Of a DNA stretch of 64,000 nt, positions 8,895 to 17,636 are shown piece after piece. The notes under the pieces were generated by a model, which had not been told where the DNA came from, searched no databases, and saw nothing but the letters and a program-made list of their open reading frames with translations. Location: positions 51,535 through 115,534 of the forward strand of contig NZ_JFHN01000029.1 in NCBI RefSeq assembly GCF_000590885.1. Direction: 5' to 3'. Positions within the stretch are counted from its first letter, which is position 1. Every line of letters starts with the position of its first letter. Source of the DNA: Erwinia mallotivora. GTDB lineage: Bacteria > Pseudomonadota > Gammaproteobacteria > Enterobacterales > Enterobacteriaceae. Made by a program: the position numbers and the translations under genes.

Positions 8895-9746
8895 TCAGAC
8901 GTTAATGGTGCCGTCAATGACCGTCACTGACTGACCGCCAATCCACACGCCATCTGGCGTGTAATTCACGCTCAGGCGGCCGGCACGTTGCAGAACGGTG
9001 CCCTGGCGCACGCGGTAATCCAGCGTCTTCCCCTGTGCCTGAAGATAACGGGCCAGACAGGCGTTGGCGCTGCCTGTAACCGGGTCTTCAACCAGTGCAC
9101 CATTTTCAGTAAACAGGCCGCGCACTTCATACTGCTCCTTCTCGCCAGCAAGCGGCCCGAATATCATCACGCCATTTACGCGGGCTTTTTGCGTCAGCCG
9201 CTCAAATTCCACCACGTTGGGTTTAACCGCCAGCACGTCACGGGCAGAGGTCATAGGCACCAGAAGCCAGCGAATGCCCATATCAGCCACCATCACCGGC
9301 AGCGTGCTCTCCATCGCCTCGCTGTTGAGTGCACTGCTGAGCGGGGCATCACTGAATGCTGACAGCGTGGCCTCCGGCGCGGCGAAGGCCAGGTGGTGGT
9401 CAGCAGCTGTTTTTATCGTCACCAGCCCGATACCGCACTGCTGAACGATCTTACCCGGCATTTTCAGGCTGATTCCCGATTCCAGCAGAGCGTGTGCGGT
9501 GCCCAGCGTCGGATGCCCGGCAAAAGGCAGTTCGAGAGTGGGGGTAAAGATACGCACCCGGTAATCGGCCCCCGGGTCGCTGGCTGGCAGAACAAAAGTG
9601 GTTTCCGACAGGTTGGTCCAGCGTGCAATAGCCTGCATCTGCTCATCGCTTAGCCCGTCGGCTTCCAGCACTACCGCCAGTGGGTTGCCGTTCAGCGGCG
9701 AAGAAGTGAAAACATCAACTTGCTTAAAAGCGCGTAATTGCGACAT
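8895..9746 (-). CDS. PhzF-family isomerase/epimerase
   Basis: PhzF-fold protein of 283 residues made of two similar diaminopimelate-epimerase-like halves. Diagnostic segments are QVDVFTSSPLNGNPLAVV at the N-terminus, NLSETTFVLP with the conserved active-site Glu, FTPTLELPFAGHPTLGTAHAL, and GALVEDPVTGSANACLARYL near the C-terminus. The family includes PhzF of phenazine synthesis and many uncharacterised enzymes; no phenazine genes are nearby, so the true substrate is unknown. The frame extends to an ATG at 9764, but the ATG at 9746 has AAGGA upstream and gives MSQLRAFKQVDVF, the usual start. It is divergent from a glutathione S-transferase gene. Confidence 0.9.
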   Translation of the reverse strand: MSQLRAFKQVDVFTSSPLNGNPLAVVLEADGLSDEQMQAIARWTNLSETTFVLPASDPGADYRVRIFTPTLELPFAGHPTLGTAHALLESGISLKMPGKIVQQCGIGLVTIKTAADHHLAFAAPEATLSAFSDAPLSSALNSEAMESTLPVMVADMGIRWLLVPMTSARDVLAVKPNVVEFERLTQKARVNGVMIFGPLAGEKEQYEVRGLFTENGALVEDPVTGSANACLARYLQAQGKTLDYRVRQGTVLQRAGRLSVNYTPDGVWIGGQSVTVIDGTINV

Positions 9747-9809
9747 TGTGAGTATCCTTGCCATTGTCAGCCCGTGCCGGGTTGAATGTTAAATAAAAGT
9801 GACGATCTT

Positions 9810-10433
9810 ATGCTGAAGATATTAGGTAGGGCCTCATCGATCAACGTCAGAAAAGTGCTGTGGCTGTGTGACGAGCTGAATATCGCCTGGAGGCGCGATG
9901 ACTGGGGCGAAGGTTTTAAGTCACCTCAGCAGGACGCTTTTAAGGCGATGAATCCTAATGCCTTGATTCCGGTAATCCAGGATGGCGATTTTATTATGTG
10001 GGAATCCAATGCCATTATTCGCTATCTGGCCAATGCATATGGCGGCGGCTGGCTCTATCCGGACGATCCTCGCGCCCGTGCGCCGGTCGATCAATGGATA
10101 GACTGGCAGGCGACCGAGCTGAATACCTCCTGGCGCTATGCTTTTATGTCACTGGTACGGCATTCCCCCGCGCATCAGGACCCGCGTCTGCTGGCTGCGG
10201 CCTGTAAGGGCTGGTCACACACGATGGCTATCCTCAACCAGCAACTGGAACGGACCGGAGCCTGGGTGGCAGGGAACACCTTTTCACTGGCTGATATTCC
10301 GATAGGTCTGTCGGTTAACCGTTGGTACGAAACGCCGCTGGAGCATCCTGACCTGCCTGCGGTGCGGGCCTACTACGAACGGCTCACCGAAAGAAAAGGG
10401 TATGCAGCCTGGGGGCGCAACGGTACGCCCTGA
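9810..10433 (+). CDS. Glutathione S-transferase (GstB-like)
   Basis: Cytosolic glutathione transferase, 207 residues from the ATG at 9810. The N-terminal thioredoxin fold starts [22 protein letters not shown] with the Ser used for glutathione activation in this subgroup. It continues to [25 protein letters not shown], the glutathione-binding cis-Pro and E-S motif. The all-helical C-terminal domain contains [19 protein letters not shown]. It resembles E. coli GstB, which acts on electrophiles such as bromoacetate. An in-frame ATG at 9786 would add eight residues; neither start has a strong ribosome site, and 9810 matches the family. It ends three bases before the convergent MocR gene. Confidence 0.88.
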   Translation: MLKILGRASSINVRKVLWLCDELNIAWRRDDWGEGFKSPQQDAFKAMNPNALIPVIQDGDFIMWESNAIIRYLANAYGGGWLYPDDPRARAPVDQWIDWQATELNTSWRYAFMSLVRHSPAHQDPRLLAAACKGWSHTMAILNQQLERTGAWVAGNTFSLADIPIGLSVNRWYETPLEHPDLPAVRAYYERLTERKGYAAWGRNGTP

Positions 10434-10436
10434 ATC

Positions 10437-11894
10437 TCATTCGCTGCCTGCTGCTATCCCACTCATTTCGCAGGCCAGTGCGCCAGTTCTTTTCAGCGCC
10501 CAGCTGTAGCGGTCGTCAAACGGATAGCAGCAGCTCAGGCGCATGGCGCTGTTACCCCGTTCGCTGAGCGTATAGAGGGCACCGGGCGTCAGACAGATTT
10601 TCTCCTGCAACAGACGGTGGAACAGCGCGACGCAGTCCAGCCTGCCGGGCAGTTCAACCCAGAAGACAAATCCGCCGCTGGGCTGGGTGGCTCGTGTTCC
10701 TGCCGGAAAGTGTCGGGCGATCATGCCGCGTGCCTCATCCATCTGGGCAGCATAGCGGCGGCGAAGATTGCGCAGGTGATGGTCATAGCCGCCTGACTCC
10801 AGAAAATGCCCCAGCGTTTCAGAAAGCAGCCTTGATTCTGCCAGCGAGGAGACAGACTTCAGCCGCGCCAGTTTTTCATGAAAACGTCCGCCAGCCATCC
10901 AGCCAAGATGGAAATCAGGTGCGATGGTTTTGGTAAAACTGGTGCAGTGAATGATCCAGCCATCGCTGTCAAAGGCTTTTACCGCCGGTGACAGCGGCCA
11001 GTTAAATTGCAGTTCACAGTACAGGCCATCTTCGATCAGCGGCACCTGGTAGTGATTGACCATTTTTGCCAGACGTTTTTTATCGGGCAAGGTCATGGTG
11101 CATCCCATCGGATTTTGCGCTGTCGGCATGGCGACCAGTGCCTGGATGCGCTTTTCCTGTAACACCAGCTCCAGCGCATCCAGCGACAGACCCTGCTGCG
11201 GATCGGTGGGGATTTCCAGCACGCTCAGCCCCAGACTGGCCAGCAAAGGGAAGAGATAAAAATAGGTTGGCGTTTCCACACCGACACAGTCACCCGGTGT
11301 GGTGACGGCCCGAAGCGCCAGCTGCAACGCCTCCATACAGCCATGAGTCAGGGTGATCTCTTCTGCGGTCAGGCTCATCCCCAGGTCCAGCGCGCGTCGT
11401 GCGATTTCCCGGCGCAGCCGCTGGCTACCAGGCGGTAGCGCATAGCGGCCGATCAGCATCGGTTCCCGCCGCAGCAACGAGGAGATAATACGGCTGATTT
11501 TTGCTGTGGGATAAAAGTCGCTGTTCTGCGGGCAGGCGAGGGAGATGTTGGTGTAGTCAGGGTGATTTTGTGCGGCAAAAACGGTTTCAATCAGCGCCAG
11601 CTTATCGCTTCCCGGCGAGTGCACCGTCGGGTGGAGTCGGCTGACGGCTTTAACCGAAGGCAGCACGCTGCGCACATAATAACCAGACTGAGGGCGTGCC
11701 TCGATCAGTCCGCGATCCTCAAGGATACGGTAGGCCGTCAGCACAGTATTAACGCTGACCTGATGATGGCTGGCACAGCGGCGGATCGCAGGCAGGCGGC
11801 TACCGGGAGGATAAGTTCCGCAGTGAATCGCTTCCGCCAGGGTGACGGCCAGCCGTTGATAGAGCGGTGATTCCTCGGTTTCGCTGATGGACAC
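10437..11894 (-). CDS. MocR-family regulator (GntR winged helix fused to aminotransferase domain)
   Basis: A 485-residue MocR-type regulator. Residues about 10-75 form a GntR winged helix (YQRLAVTLAEAI, YPPGSRLPAIRR, VSVNTVLTAYRILEDRGLI, PQSGYYV). Residues about 115-480 are a fold-type-I aminotransferase with Asp289 (IEDGLY) and the PLP-binding Lys322 (SFTKTIAP). Such proteins sense PLP-linked amino compounds. The start is a GTG at 11894 with strong AGAGGAA five bases upstream; the longer ATG frame from 11948 lacks a ribosome site. It is divergent from a LysE-type exporter, a common MocR target, and a perfect 9-bp inverted repeat lies between them. A role in amino-acid export control is inferred. 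Confidence 0.9.
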   Translation of the reverse strand: MSISETEESPLYQRLAVTLAEAIHCGTYPPGSRLPAIRRCASHHQVSVNTVLTAYRILEDRGLIEARPQSGYYVRSVLPSVKAVSRLHPTVHSPGSDKLALIETVFAAQNHPDYTNISLACPQNSDFYPTAKISRIISSLLRREPMLIGRYALPPGSQRLRREIARRALDLGMSLTAEEITLTHGCMEALQLALRAVTTPGDCVGVETPTYFYLFPLLASLGLSVLEIPTDPQQGLSLDALELVLQEKRIQALVAMPTAQNPMGCTMTLPDKKRLAKMVNHYQVPLIEDGLYCELQFNWPLSPAVKAFDSDGWIIHCTSFTKTIAPDFHLGWMAGGRFHEKLARLKSVSSLAESRLLSETLGHFLESGGYDHHLRNLRRRYAAQMDEARGMIARHFPAGTRATQPSGGFVFWVELPGRLDCVALFHRLLQEKICLTPGALYTLSERGNSAMRLSCCYPFDDRYSWALKRTGALACEMSGIAAGSE

Positions 11895-11911
11895 AATTAT
11901 TCCTCTCGGGG

Positions 11912-11948
11912 ATGGGTACAATACAGGGATAAGGATGACTGTACCCAT
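11912..11948. promoter_or_regulatory. Inverted-repeat operator candidate between MocR and LysE genes
   Basis: ATGGGTACA (11912-11920) and TGTACCCAT (11940-11948) are perfect 9-bp inverted repeats 19 bp apart, so their centres are 28 bp (close to three helical turns) apart. They begin 18 bp upstream of the MocR GTG in the divergent spacer. The arms are seen directly; binding by the adjacent MocR protein is inferred. Confidence 0.6.
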
Positions 11949-12030
11949 AACAATAGTCTGTTTCTGAATCTGTTACCATATCGTGGCAGCCTGTATGTTG
12001 ATGTTCTTACTCATCATCAGGATAACAATC

Positions 12031-12618
12031 ATGCTCGACCCCTCCTTTTTCAGTTACGTCACGGTTATGTCGATTACGCCAGGCCCTAACAACCTGATGC
12101 TGGCGACATCCGGCGTGAATTTTGGCATGAGACGAACACTGCCAATGATGATGGGAATTGTCTGTGGCTGTGCGCTCCAGACTGCCCTCGCCGGGCTGCT
12201 GCTGGATGTGTTACTCCAGTGGATGAGTGCGGTCAGAGTGCCTCTGACGTTGCTTGGCTGTAGTTATCTGCTGTGGCTGTCATGGAAGATTTTCCGCGCA
12301 GGATCGCCGGAGATGCAGGAAAAATCCCGCCCCATGACGCTACTGGGCAGCGCGGCGTTTCAGGCGGTGAATCCGAAGGCCTGGCTGATGGCTACCAATG
12401 TTGCGCTGATGTACAGCTCAGGCAATGGCATTCTGGCGGTAGCGGTAGGATTTATGGTGCTCAATCTACCCTGCATCATGGTCTGGGCGGTGATGGGGGA
12501 CCGGATGGGCCGTCACTTGCAGGTGCCATGGAAATTGCGAGCATTCAACAGTGTGATGGCGCTGTCGCTGGTACTGACCACCGTATGGATGCTGGTGGAA
12601 GCCATTAACATCCGCTGA
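12031..12618 (+). CDS. LysE/RhtB-family amino-acid exporter
   Basis: A 195-residue inner-membrane exporter with about six hydrophobic helices. The family signature is at the N-terminus: SITPGPNNLMLATSGVNFGMRRT, followed by MMGIVCGCALQTALAGLLL. The middle segment GSAAFQAVNPKAWLMA is also typical of the family. LysE/RhtB proteins export basic or neutral amino acids or derivatives; the substrate here is unknown. The frame is open from 11983, but the ATG at 12031 has AGGAT upstream and starts at the conserved MLDPSFFSYV. It is divergent from the MocR gene, which probably regulates it, and convergent with mqo. Confidence 0.9.
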   Translation: MLDPSFFSYVTVMSITPGPNNLMLATSGVNFGMRRTLPMMMGIVCGCALQTALAGLLLDVLLQWMSAVRVPLTLLGCSYLLWLSWKIFRAGSPEMQEKSRPMTLLGSAAFQAVNPKAWLMATNVALMYSSGNGILAVAVGFMVLNLPCIMVWAVMGDRMGRHLQVPWKLRAFNSVMALSLVLTTVWMLVEAINIR

Positions 12619-12662
12619 ATCAATCATCTTGTCGGCAGGAAGAGGGATGAGGCAGGATAAAG

Positions 12663-12683
12663 CAGGGTGGTTATACCACCCTG
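12663..12683. terminator. Hairpin between convergent LysE-type gene and mqo
   Basis: Perfect 8-bp stem CAGGGTGG / CCACCCTG with a TTATA loop, located between the two convergent stops. T-tracts on both sides are short (GTTAT, GCTTTA), so it is a plausible but not strong bidirectional terminator. Confidence 0.6.
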
Positions 12684-12703
12684 TTATGACCGTTCCGGCG
12701 GGA

Positions 12704-14293
12704 TTATTTGCCAATAACCGCCGCGTGGCCGTCTTTGTTTTCATCGTTGGCCGCTGATGAAGGCGTGTAATCAAGTTGCAGAATGCGGCTGGTTTCCGCC
12801 ATTTCATGTTCCGTTGCCGCCACGTTACCGTTCAGTTTCTGACCATAGGACGGAATTATTGCCCTGAGTTTTGACTGCCATGCCGCACTGTGGAACTGCT
12901 CCTTAAAGACTTTATTCATCAGGTCAAGCATGATTGGCGCTGCGGTAGAGGCACCCGGCGAGGCACCCAGCAGCGCTGAAATGGTGCCATCTTCAGAGGT
13001 CACCACTTCGGTTCCCAGCTTCAGCACGCCGCCTTTTTTCTCATCTTTCTTGATGATCTGCACGCGCTGTCCGGCTTTTACCCGCTGCCAGTCGCCTTGC
13101 TGCGCCTCAGGAAAATAGTCCTGCAAGGCTTTCAGCCGCGCCTCATCGGTTAACAACACCTGACCGACCAGATATTTGATTAAATCAAAATTTCCCAGAC
13201 CGACATGCACCATTGGCATCAGGTTGGTCGGGGTGATTGAGCCAAACATATCCCACAGCGAACCCTGTTTAAGGAATCGGGTCGAGAAGGTGGCGAACGG
13301 CCCAAACAACAGTACCTGTTTGCCATCCAGCATTCGGGTATCCAGATGAGGCACCGACATGGGCGGTGCGCCGACGGAAGCTTTGCCATACACCTTCGCC
13401 AGATGACGTTGCACCACCTGCGGATTATCGCTGACCAGTAACTCGCCGCCGACCGGGAAACCAGCATAATTTTTGGCTTCCGGAATCCCCGTGCTCTGTA
13501 ACAGGGGCAGCGCCGCGCCTCCCGCACCAATAAAAATATATTTCGCCCGCAGGGTCTTTTCTTTACCGTTTTTATTCAGGTCGGCCAGACTGACCTGCCA
13601 GCTGCCGTCCTGATTGCGTCTGAAACGGCGTACCTCATGGCGAGTTTGCAGTGTGAAGTGCGCACTTTTCTGCATCGAGGCGATCAACTGGCGGGTGATT
13701 TCGCCAAAGTTAACGTCCGTTCCTGCTGAGGTGCGCGTCGCGGCAACAGGCTGTGTTGCATCACGCCCTTCCATCATCAGCGGCACCCATTCCCTGATCT
13801 GCTCAGGATCTTCGGAGTATTCCATTCCACGAAAAAGGGTGCTTTTTTGCAGAGCGTTGAATCGTTTCTTCAGAAAACTGACGTTCTCATCGCCCCAGAC
13901 GAAGCTCATGTGCGGCACACTTTTAATAAAACTGTGTGGCTCCTTCAGCATTCCCTTCTGTACCTGATGCGCCCAGAACTGGCGCGACTGCTGAAAGGCT
14001 TCATTAATATTGATGGCTTTCTGAATATCGACGCTGCCGTCACTGTTCTCCGGGGTGTAGTTCATTTCCGCAAGGGCGGCATGGCCTGTCCCGGCATTAT
14101 TCCAGCCATCAGAGCTTTCGCCGGCCACGTCCGCCAGCCGCTCAACCATTGTGATATGCCAGCCTGGCTCCAGTTCCTGTAAATAAGCACCCAGGGTGGC
14201 GCTCATAATACCGCCGCCGATCAACAGCACATCGACGTCTGTTCTCTGTTGCTGTTCGGAGGCCGGGGTAAGGTTTTCGGCTGATTTTCGCAT
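12704..14293 (-). CDS. mqo: Malate:quinone oxidoreductase
   Basis: FAD-dependent, membrane-associated malate dehydrogenase that passes electrons from malate to ubiquinone, giving oxaloacetate for the TCA cycle. The 529 residues fit the family (E. coli Mqo 548). FAD-binding [17 protein letters not shown] is at residues 22-38, then [32 protein letters not shown]; the later blocks [13 protein letters not shown] and GFPVGG are also conserved. The C-terminus ends in a short tail without the usual AxL motif (AAVIGK). It starts at 14293, preceded by GGAG ten bases upstream and by a hairpin in the leader. It lies in the block inserted between cdh and tpiA, away from any TCA-cycle gene. Confidence 0.96.
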   Translation of the reverse strand: MRKSAENLTPASEQQQRTDVDVLLIGGGIMSATLGAYLQELEPGWHITMVERLADVAGESSDGWNNAGTGHAALAEMNYTPENSDGSVDIQKAININEAFQQSRQFWAHQVQKGMLKEPHSFIKSVPHMSFVWGDENVSFLKKRFNALQKSTLFRGMEYSEDPEQIREWVPLMMEGRDATQPVAATRTSAGTDVNFGEITRQLIASMQKSAHFTLQTRHEVRRFRRNQDGSWQVSLADLNKNGKEKTLRAKYIFIGAGGAALPLLQSTGIPEAKNYAGFPVGGELLVSDNPQVVQRHLAKVYGKASVGAPPMSVPHLDTRMLDGKQVLLFGPFATFSTRFLKQGSLWDMFGSITPTNLMPMVHVGLGNFDLIKYLVGQVLLTDEARLKALQDYFPEAQQGDWQRVKAGQRVQIIKKDEKKGGVLKLGTEVVTSEDGTISALLGASPGASTAAPIMLDLMNKVFKEQFHSAAWQSKLRAIIPSYGQKLNGNVAATEHEMAETSRILQLDYTPSSAANDENKDGHAAVIGK

Positions 14294-14309
14294 GGGGCGA
14301 CATCTCCAT

Positions 14310-14327
14310 ATGTTGACGAATCAACAT
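14310..14327 (-). other. Leader hairpin upstream of mqo
   Basis: ATGTTGA (14310-14316) and TCAACAT (14321-14327) pair perfectly around a 4-nt CGAA loop (UUCG on the mqo strand). The hairpin ends 17 nt before the mqo start and just upstream of its ribosome site. The UUCG-type loop would be unusually stable. A role in mRNA stability or translation is inference. Confidence 0.45.
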
Positions 14328-14725
14328 GTTAAGCAGGTGAAACAGCCCGGTTTCGGCAGAAAAAATCTGGCTGAATCGCTGAATACAAGGGGATAGCTGG
14401 CCGCGACGCCATACCGCAGGCATGGATAAATGGGCAACCAGTCAGGCTGTCAGAAAATATACCATTGTTATGAGTAAATTAAAAAATTGTTTAAATATTA
14501 AAAATGAGAATGAAGAATAAAAAGAAATCAGTAATAGTAATAATAAAGCTGGAGAGGGAGGCGGGTGTTTGAAAAATATTTTTTAAATCATGCGATTAGA
14601 TGAAGATGAGCAAAACAATTGACTGACTTTTCAGGCCCGTTTCTGCTGCTGAATCGAGCCTGCTGAGAGGGGAAGTGTAAATTTTTCGGGCTGCCAGCAA
14701 GCCACAGCCGCCTCAGAGTATCCGT
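14328..14725. other. AT-rich intergenic region upstream of mqo
   Basis: About 400 bases between the mqo leader and the stop of the AhpD-like gene. The 14455-14630 part is very AT-rich, with runs of A and T, and probably holds the mqo promoter. I see no convincing ORF, tRNA or known operator. Confidence 0.5.
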
Positions 14726-15181
14726 TCAGTTGCCGGGTGTGCTGTCGGGTAATTTTCGATGGCTGATGGCCAGACGGTTCCAGGCGTTCATCAGGCCGAT
14801 GGCGATACTCATATCGGCGATCTCTTTATCGCTGAATGCTGCCGAAACCTGAGCAAATACCGCATCCGGCGCCTGCGTCCGGGCAATTAGGGTCAGCGAC
14901 TCTGCCCAGGCCAGTGCAGCCCGTTCCCGGGACGTGAACCAGCTCCCGGCCTCACGCCAGACTTTGGTCAGTACGATTTTGTCCCAGGCCAGTCCTGCAC
15001 CATGCAACGCTTTGGTATGTTTATCGATGCAGTAAGCGCAGCCGTTGATTTCTGAAACCCGCAAAAAAATCAGCTCAATAAGTTCCATTGCCAGCCCCGA
15101 TTGCGCAACATAGTTGTATACACCTGCCAGTGCTTTCATACCTGCCGGTGCGACCCGGGCGTAGTGGATGCGTTCGCTCAT
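14726..15181 (-). CDS. Carboxymuconolactone decarboxylase / AhpD-like protein
   Basis: A 151-residue member of the CMD/AhpD fold. It carries the AhpD-type signature E-x-x-x-C-x-x-C-x-x-x-H: SEINGCAYCIDKH, with Cys48, Cys51 and His55. That points to a thiol-based peroxidase or disulfide reductase rather than true muconolactone decarboxylation. The C-terminal half (SDKEIADMSIAIGLMNAWNRLAISHR) is the usual second helical region. The ATG at 15181 follows AGGAGAAG at good spacing; the open frame upstream to 15301 runs into the divergent gene and is not used. It is divergent from a second MocR regulator across 89 bp, which probably controls it. The physiological substrate is unknown. Confidence 0.88.
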   Translation of the reverse strand: MSERIHYARVAPAGMKALAGVYNYVAQSGLAMELIELIFLRVSEINGCAYCIDKHTKALHGAGLAWDKIVLTKVWREAGSWFTSRERAALAWAESLTLIARTQAPDAVFAQVSAAFSDKEIADMSIAIGLMNAWNRLAISHRKLPDSTPGN

Positions 15182-15210
15182 TCTCTTCTCCTGTGATGAC
15201 ATCGCGGATC

Positions 15211-15231
15211 CCGGCATAACAATGGTGCCGG
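15211..15231. promoter_or_regulatory. Inverted repeat in the AhpD-like / MocR divergent spacer
   Basis: CCGGCA (15211-15216) and TGCCGG (15226-15231) are perfect 6-bp arms separated by 9 bp, lying in the middle of the 89-bp divergent promoter region. They are a candidate operator for the adjacent MocR protein, unlike the one at 11912-11948. The arms are short, so support is limited. Confidence 0.4.
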
Positions 15232-15270
15232 TACTGAGCAGATTCTCTCTGTCCTGATGGAACAACAAAA

Positions 15271-16710
15271 GTGCCAGGAATTGACAAAAACAGTGGCCCA
15301 TCCCTGACAGCCGAAATTGACCTTACCCTGAGTCGTCAGGCTTCTCTGAACCTGAGTGAACAGATAGTCGCGGCTGTCAGCGCGGCGATCCGATCCGGAC
15401 GGATTCGTCCCGGCGCACGGATGCCTTCCGCCCGTGACCTTGCCATCCAGCTTGGTGTGGCTCGCGGGACGGTGCGTGCTGCCTATGACATGCTGGCGGA
15501 CAGCCAGTTGCTGGTGGCAAAAGGCGCGGCAGGAACCTGGGTCGGCGAGCGACTGCCGCTGCCAGCAACCTCTGTGCCACAGGTTCTGACTCCGTCGCCG
15601 CTGTCTGGCGTTATGCATGATTTTGATACTCCTCCGCGGATTTTTCAGCTGGGTGTTCCTGCGGGCGACGCATTTCCGGGGAAAGTATGGTCGCGTATCG
15701 TATCCCGCCATGCCCGCGAAATGAGTGGCAGGTCGGTCGGCTATCCCGACCCGCGTGGCAGTCAACATTTGCGCGAACAACTGGTCAGTTATCTGGCAAT
15801 GACGCGTGGAATAAATTGTCAGGCATCGCAAATTATCATTACGCACGGTTTTGCGGGTGCGCTGGGATTGATTAGCCTGGCAATGAACTGGCGTGGGCAC
15901 AAAATCTGGACAGAAGACCCCGGTTATCTGCTGGCGCGTAAAGCGCTGGAGCTGGCCGGAATGACAGTGGTTGGCGTTCAGGTTGATCAGGAAGGAATAC
16001 GGGTAAGCGAGGGGCAGCGCCTTGCTCCCGATGCCAGACTGGCGCTGGTTACGCCAGGACAGCAGGCTCCGTTGGGTATGCCTCTGTCACCTGGCCGACG
16101 CGGTGAATTACTCCACTGGGCGATGATGTCTGAAGGCTTCATCATCGAAGATGATTACCTTGGTGAGTTGCAGTTAACGGGCCGCGCTGTGCCAGCCCTG
16201 GCATCACTGGACAGTGAGCGGGTTTTGCATATCGGTACGTTCAGTAAGAATCTCAGCCCCGCATTGCGGATGGGGTATCTGGTGGTGCCGGAGAGGCTGT
16301 CCGGACAATTTGGCGATGTCGCCGCCGCTCTCTTACCCGCCGCGTCTTTTGTGCTACAGGATGCCGTTGCGGAGTTTTTGCGTGAGGGGCATTTTATGCG
16401 GCACCTTCGGCGGATGAAGCGCCTGTATGCGCAACGGCAGGCAAAAATGCTGTCAGCCCTGAAAAATCATTTCCCTCTGGTTTATCCGGCAGCCCTGGCC
16501 GTGGTGGTTGAATTTTCGGCCGGGACGAAGGACGTGGACATTGCCAGCAAAGCGCTGGCTTATGGTATGGCCCCGACGCCTCTCTCGCGCTGGTATCTGC
16601 ATGAAGATCAGTGCCGTTACGGGTTAATACTGAGCGTGACGAACATGCCGGAAGAGGGATTTGAAAGTCATGTGCTGACATTAAAAAGTCTGGTGGAGCG
16701 GTGGGGATAA
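15271..16710 (+). CDS. Second MocR-family regulator (GntR-aminotransferase fusion)
   Basis: A 479-residue MocR-type regulator of different lineage from the one at 10437. The winged helix is at residues about 25-95 (LNLSEQIVAAVSAAIRSGRI, ARDLAIQLGVARGTVRAAYDML). The aminotransferase domain runs from about 120 to 475 with Asp294 (IIEDDYLGEL) and PLP Lys326 (TFSKNLSPALRMGYLV). The start is a GTG at 15271; no ATG in frame gives a complete wing, and the ribosome site is weak. It faces away from the AhpD-like gene, its most likely target. It ends 38 bp before the stop of tpiA, with a shared terminator hairpin between them. Confidence 0.88.
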   Translation: MPGIDKNSGPSLTAEIDLTLSRQASLNLSEQIVAAVSAAIRSGRIRPGARMPSARDLAIQLGVARGTVRAAYDMLADSQLLVAKGAAGTWVGERLPLPATSVPQVLTPSPLSGVMHDFDTPPRIFQLGVPAGDAFPGKVWSRIVSRHAREMSGRSVGYPDPRGSQHLREQLVSYLAMTRGINCQASQIIITHGFAGALGLISLAMNWRGHKIWTEDPGYLLARKALELAGMTVVGVQVDQEGIRVSEGQRLAPDARLALVTPGQQAPLGMPLSPGRRGELLHWAMMSEGFIIEDDYLGELQLTGRAVPALASLDSERVLHIGTFSKNLSPALRMGYLVVPERLSGQFGDVAAALLPAASFVLQDAVAEFLREGHFMRHLRRMKRLYAQRQAKMLSALKNHFPLVYPAALAVVVEFSAGTKDVDIASKALAYGMAPTPLSRWYLHEDQCRYGLILSVTNMPEEGFESHVLTLKSLVERWG

Positions 16711-16713
16711 GTG

Positions 16714-16741
16714 AAAACCCTGCGCCGTTTTCAGCGCAGGG
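16714..16741 (-). terminator. Terminator of tpiA
   Basis: Perfect 8-bp stem CCCTGCGC / GCGCAGGG (16718-16725, 16734-16741). On the minus strand it is followed by TTTTC, a fair U-tract, and it begins 8 bases after the tpiA stop. It also lies just after the convergent MocR stop and may serve both. Confidence 0.8.
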
Positions 16742-16748
16742 AGAACGA

Positions 16749-17516
16749 TCAGAGGTTTTTAGCCGCAGCCGCAGCTTTGACGATCACTGCAAAAGCATCT
16801 GCTTTCAGTGATGCGCCGCCAACCAATGCGCCGTCAATGTCCGGTTGTGCAAAGAGTTCAGCGGCATTTTTGTCGTTAACAGAGCCACCGTACTGAATGA
16901 TCACCTGAGCCGCCACGCTGGCGTCTTTTTTCGCAATGTGATCGCGAATGAATTTATGTACCGCCTGTGCCTGAGCTGGGGTGGCTGATTTTCCGGTGCC
17001 AATAGCCCAGACTGGCTCATAGGCAATGACCACGCCATTGAAGGCTTCAGCGCCCTGGGTGTTGAGCACCGCATCGATCTGGCGGGCACAGACTTCTTCT
17101 GTTTTACCTGCTTCGTTTTCGGCTTCGGTTTCACCAATGCAGAGAACCGGAACCAGGCCCGCTTCTTTCAGCACGGCGAATTTTTTGGCGATCAGCTCAT
17201 CGCTCTCTTTGTGATAGGTGCGACGCTCAGAGTGACCAATAATGATGTATTTCGCGCCGATATCTTTCAGCATCTCAGCAGAGATTTCACCGGTGAAAGC
17301 ACCAGACAGATTGACGTCAACGTTTTGGGCGCCAGCCGCAATGTGGCTACCCGCGATGGCGTGTTTTGCCTGATCCAGATACATCACCGGTGGGGCTATG
17401 GCTACACCGCAGCCGTCAACGTTGCTCAGCTCGGTGCGCAGACCGGCGATCAGTTCGTTGACCATGTGTTTGCTGCCGTTCAGTTTCCAGTTACCCATTA
17501 CTAACGGATGTCGCAT
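16749..17516 (-). CDS. tpiA: Triose-phosphate isomerase
   Basis: Interconverts dihydroxyacetone phosphate and glyceraldehyde 3-phosphate in glycolysis. The 255 residues match E. coli TpiA in length. The catalytic residues are in view: Lys11 (GNWKLNG), the His of IIIGHSERR, the Glu of [12 protein letters not shown] (which also starts the mobile loop 6), and the phosphate-binding GGASL near the C-terminus. The frame is open four codons further, but the ATG at 17516, with GGAGGAA just upstream, gives the standard [14 protein letters not shown]. In E. coli it is next to cdh; here the two are separated by the accessory block. Confidence 0.98.
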   Translation of the reverse strand: MRHPLVMGNWKLNGSKHMVNELIAGLRTELSNVDGCGVAIAPPVMYLDQAKHAIAGSHIAAGAQNVDVNLSGAFTGEISAEMLKDIGAKYIIIGHSERRTYHKESDELIAKKFAVLKEAGLVPVLCIGETEAENEAGKTEEVCARQIDAVLNTQGAEAFNGVVIAYEPVWAIGTGKSATPAQAQAVHKFIRDHIAKKDASVAAQVIIQYGGSVNDKNAAELFAQPDIDGALVGGASLKADAFAVIVKAAAAAKNL

Positions 17517-17636
17517 TATTTCCTCCACGCTTAGCGCGATACGGTTAAATTAGCCTGCCTCAGCAGCGTTGTCTGCCGGACAGTATAGAGATCAAAACCT
17601 ATGAAGGCTTTGCTTTTCGTCATTTTTGACCGCAAG

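Noticed and set aside
15178..15900. A 240-codon minus-strand frame opposite the second MocR gene
   Set aside because: It is antisense to a clear MocR protein; the translated sequence has no recognisable domain.
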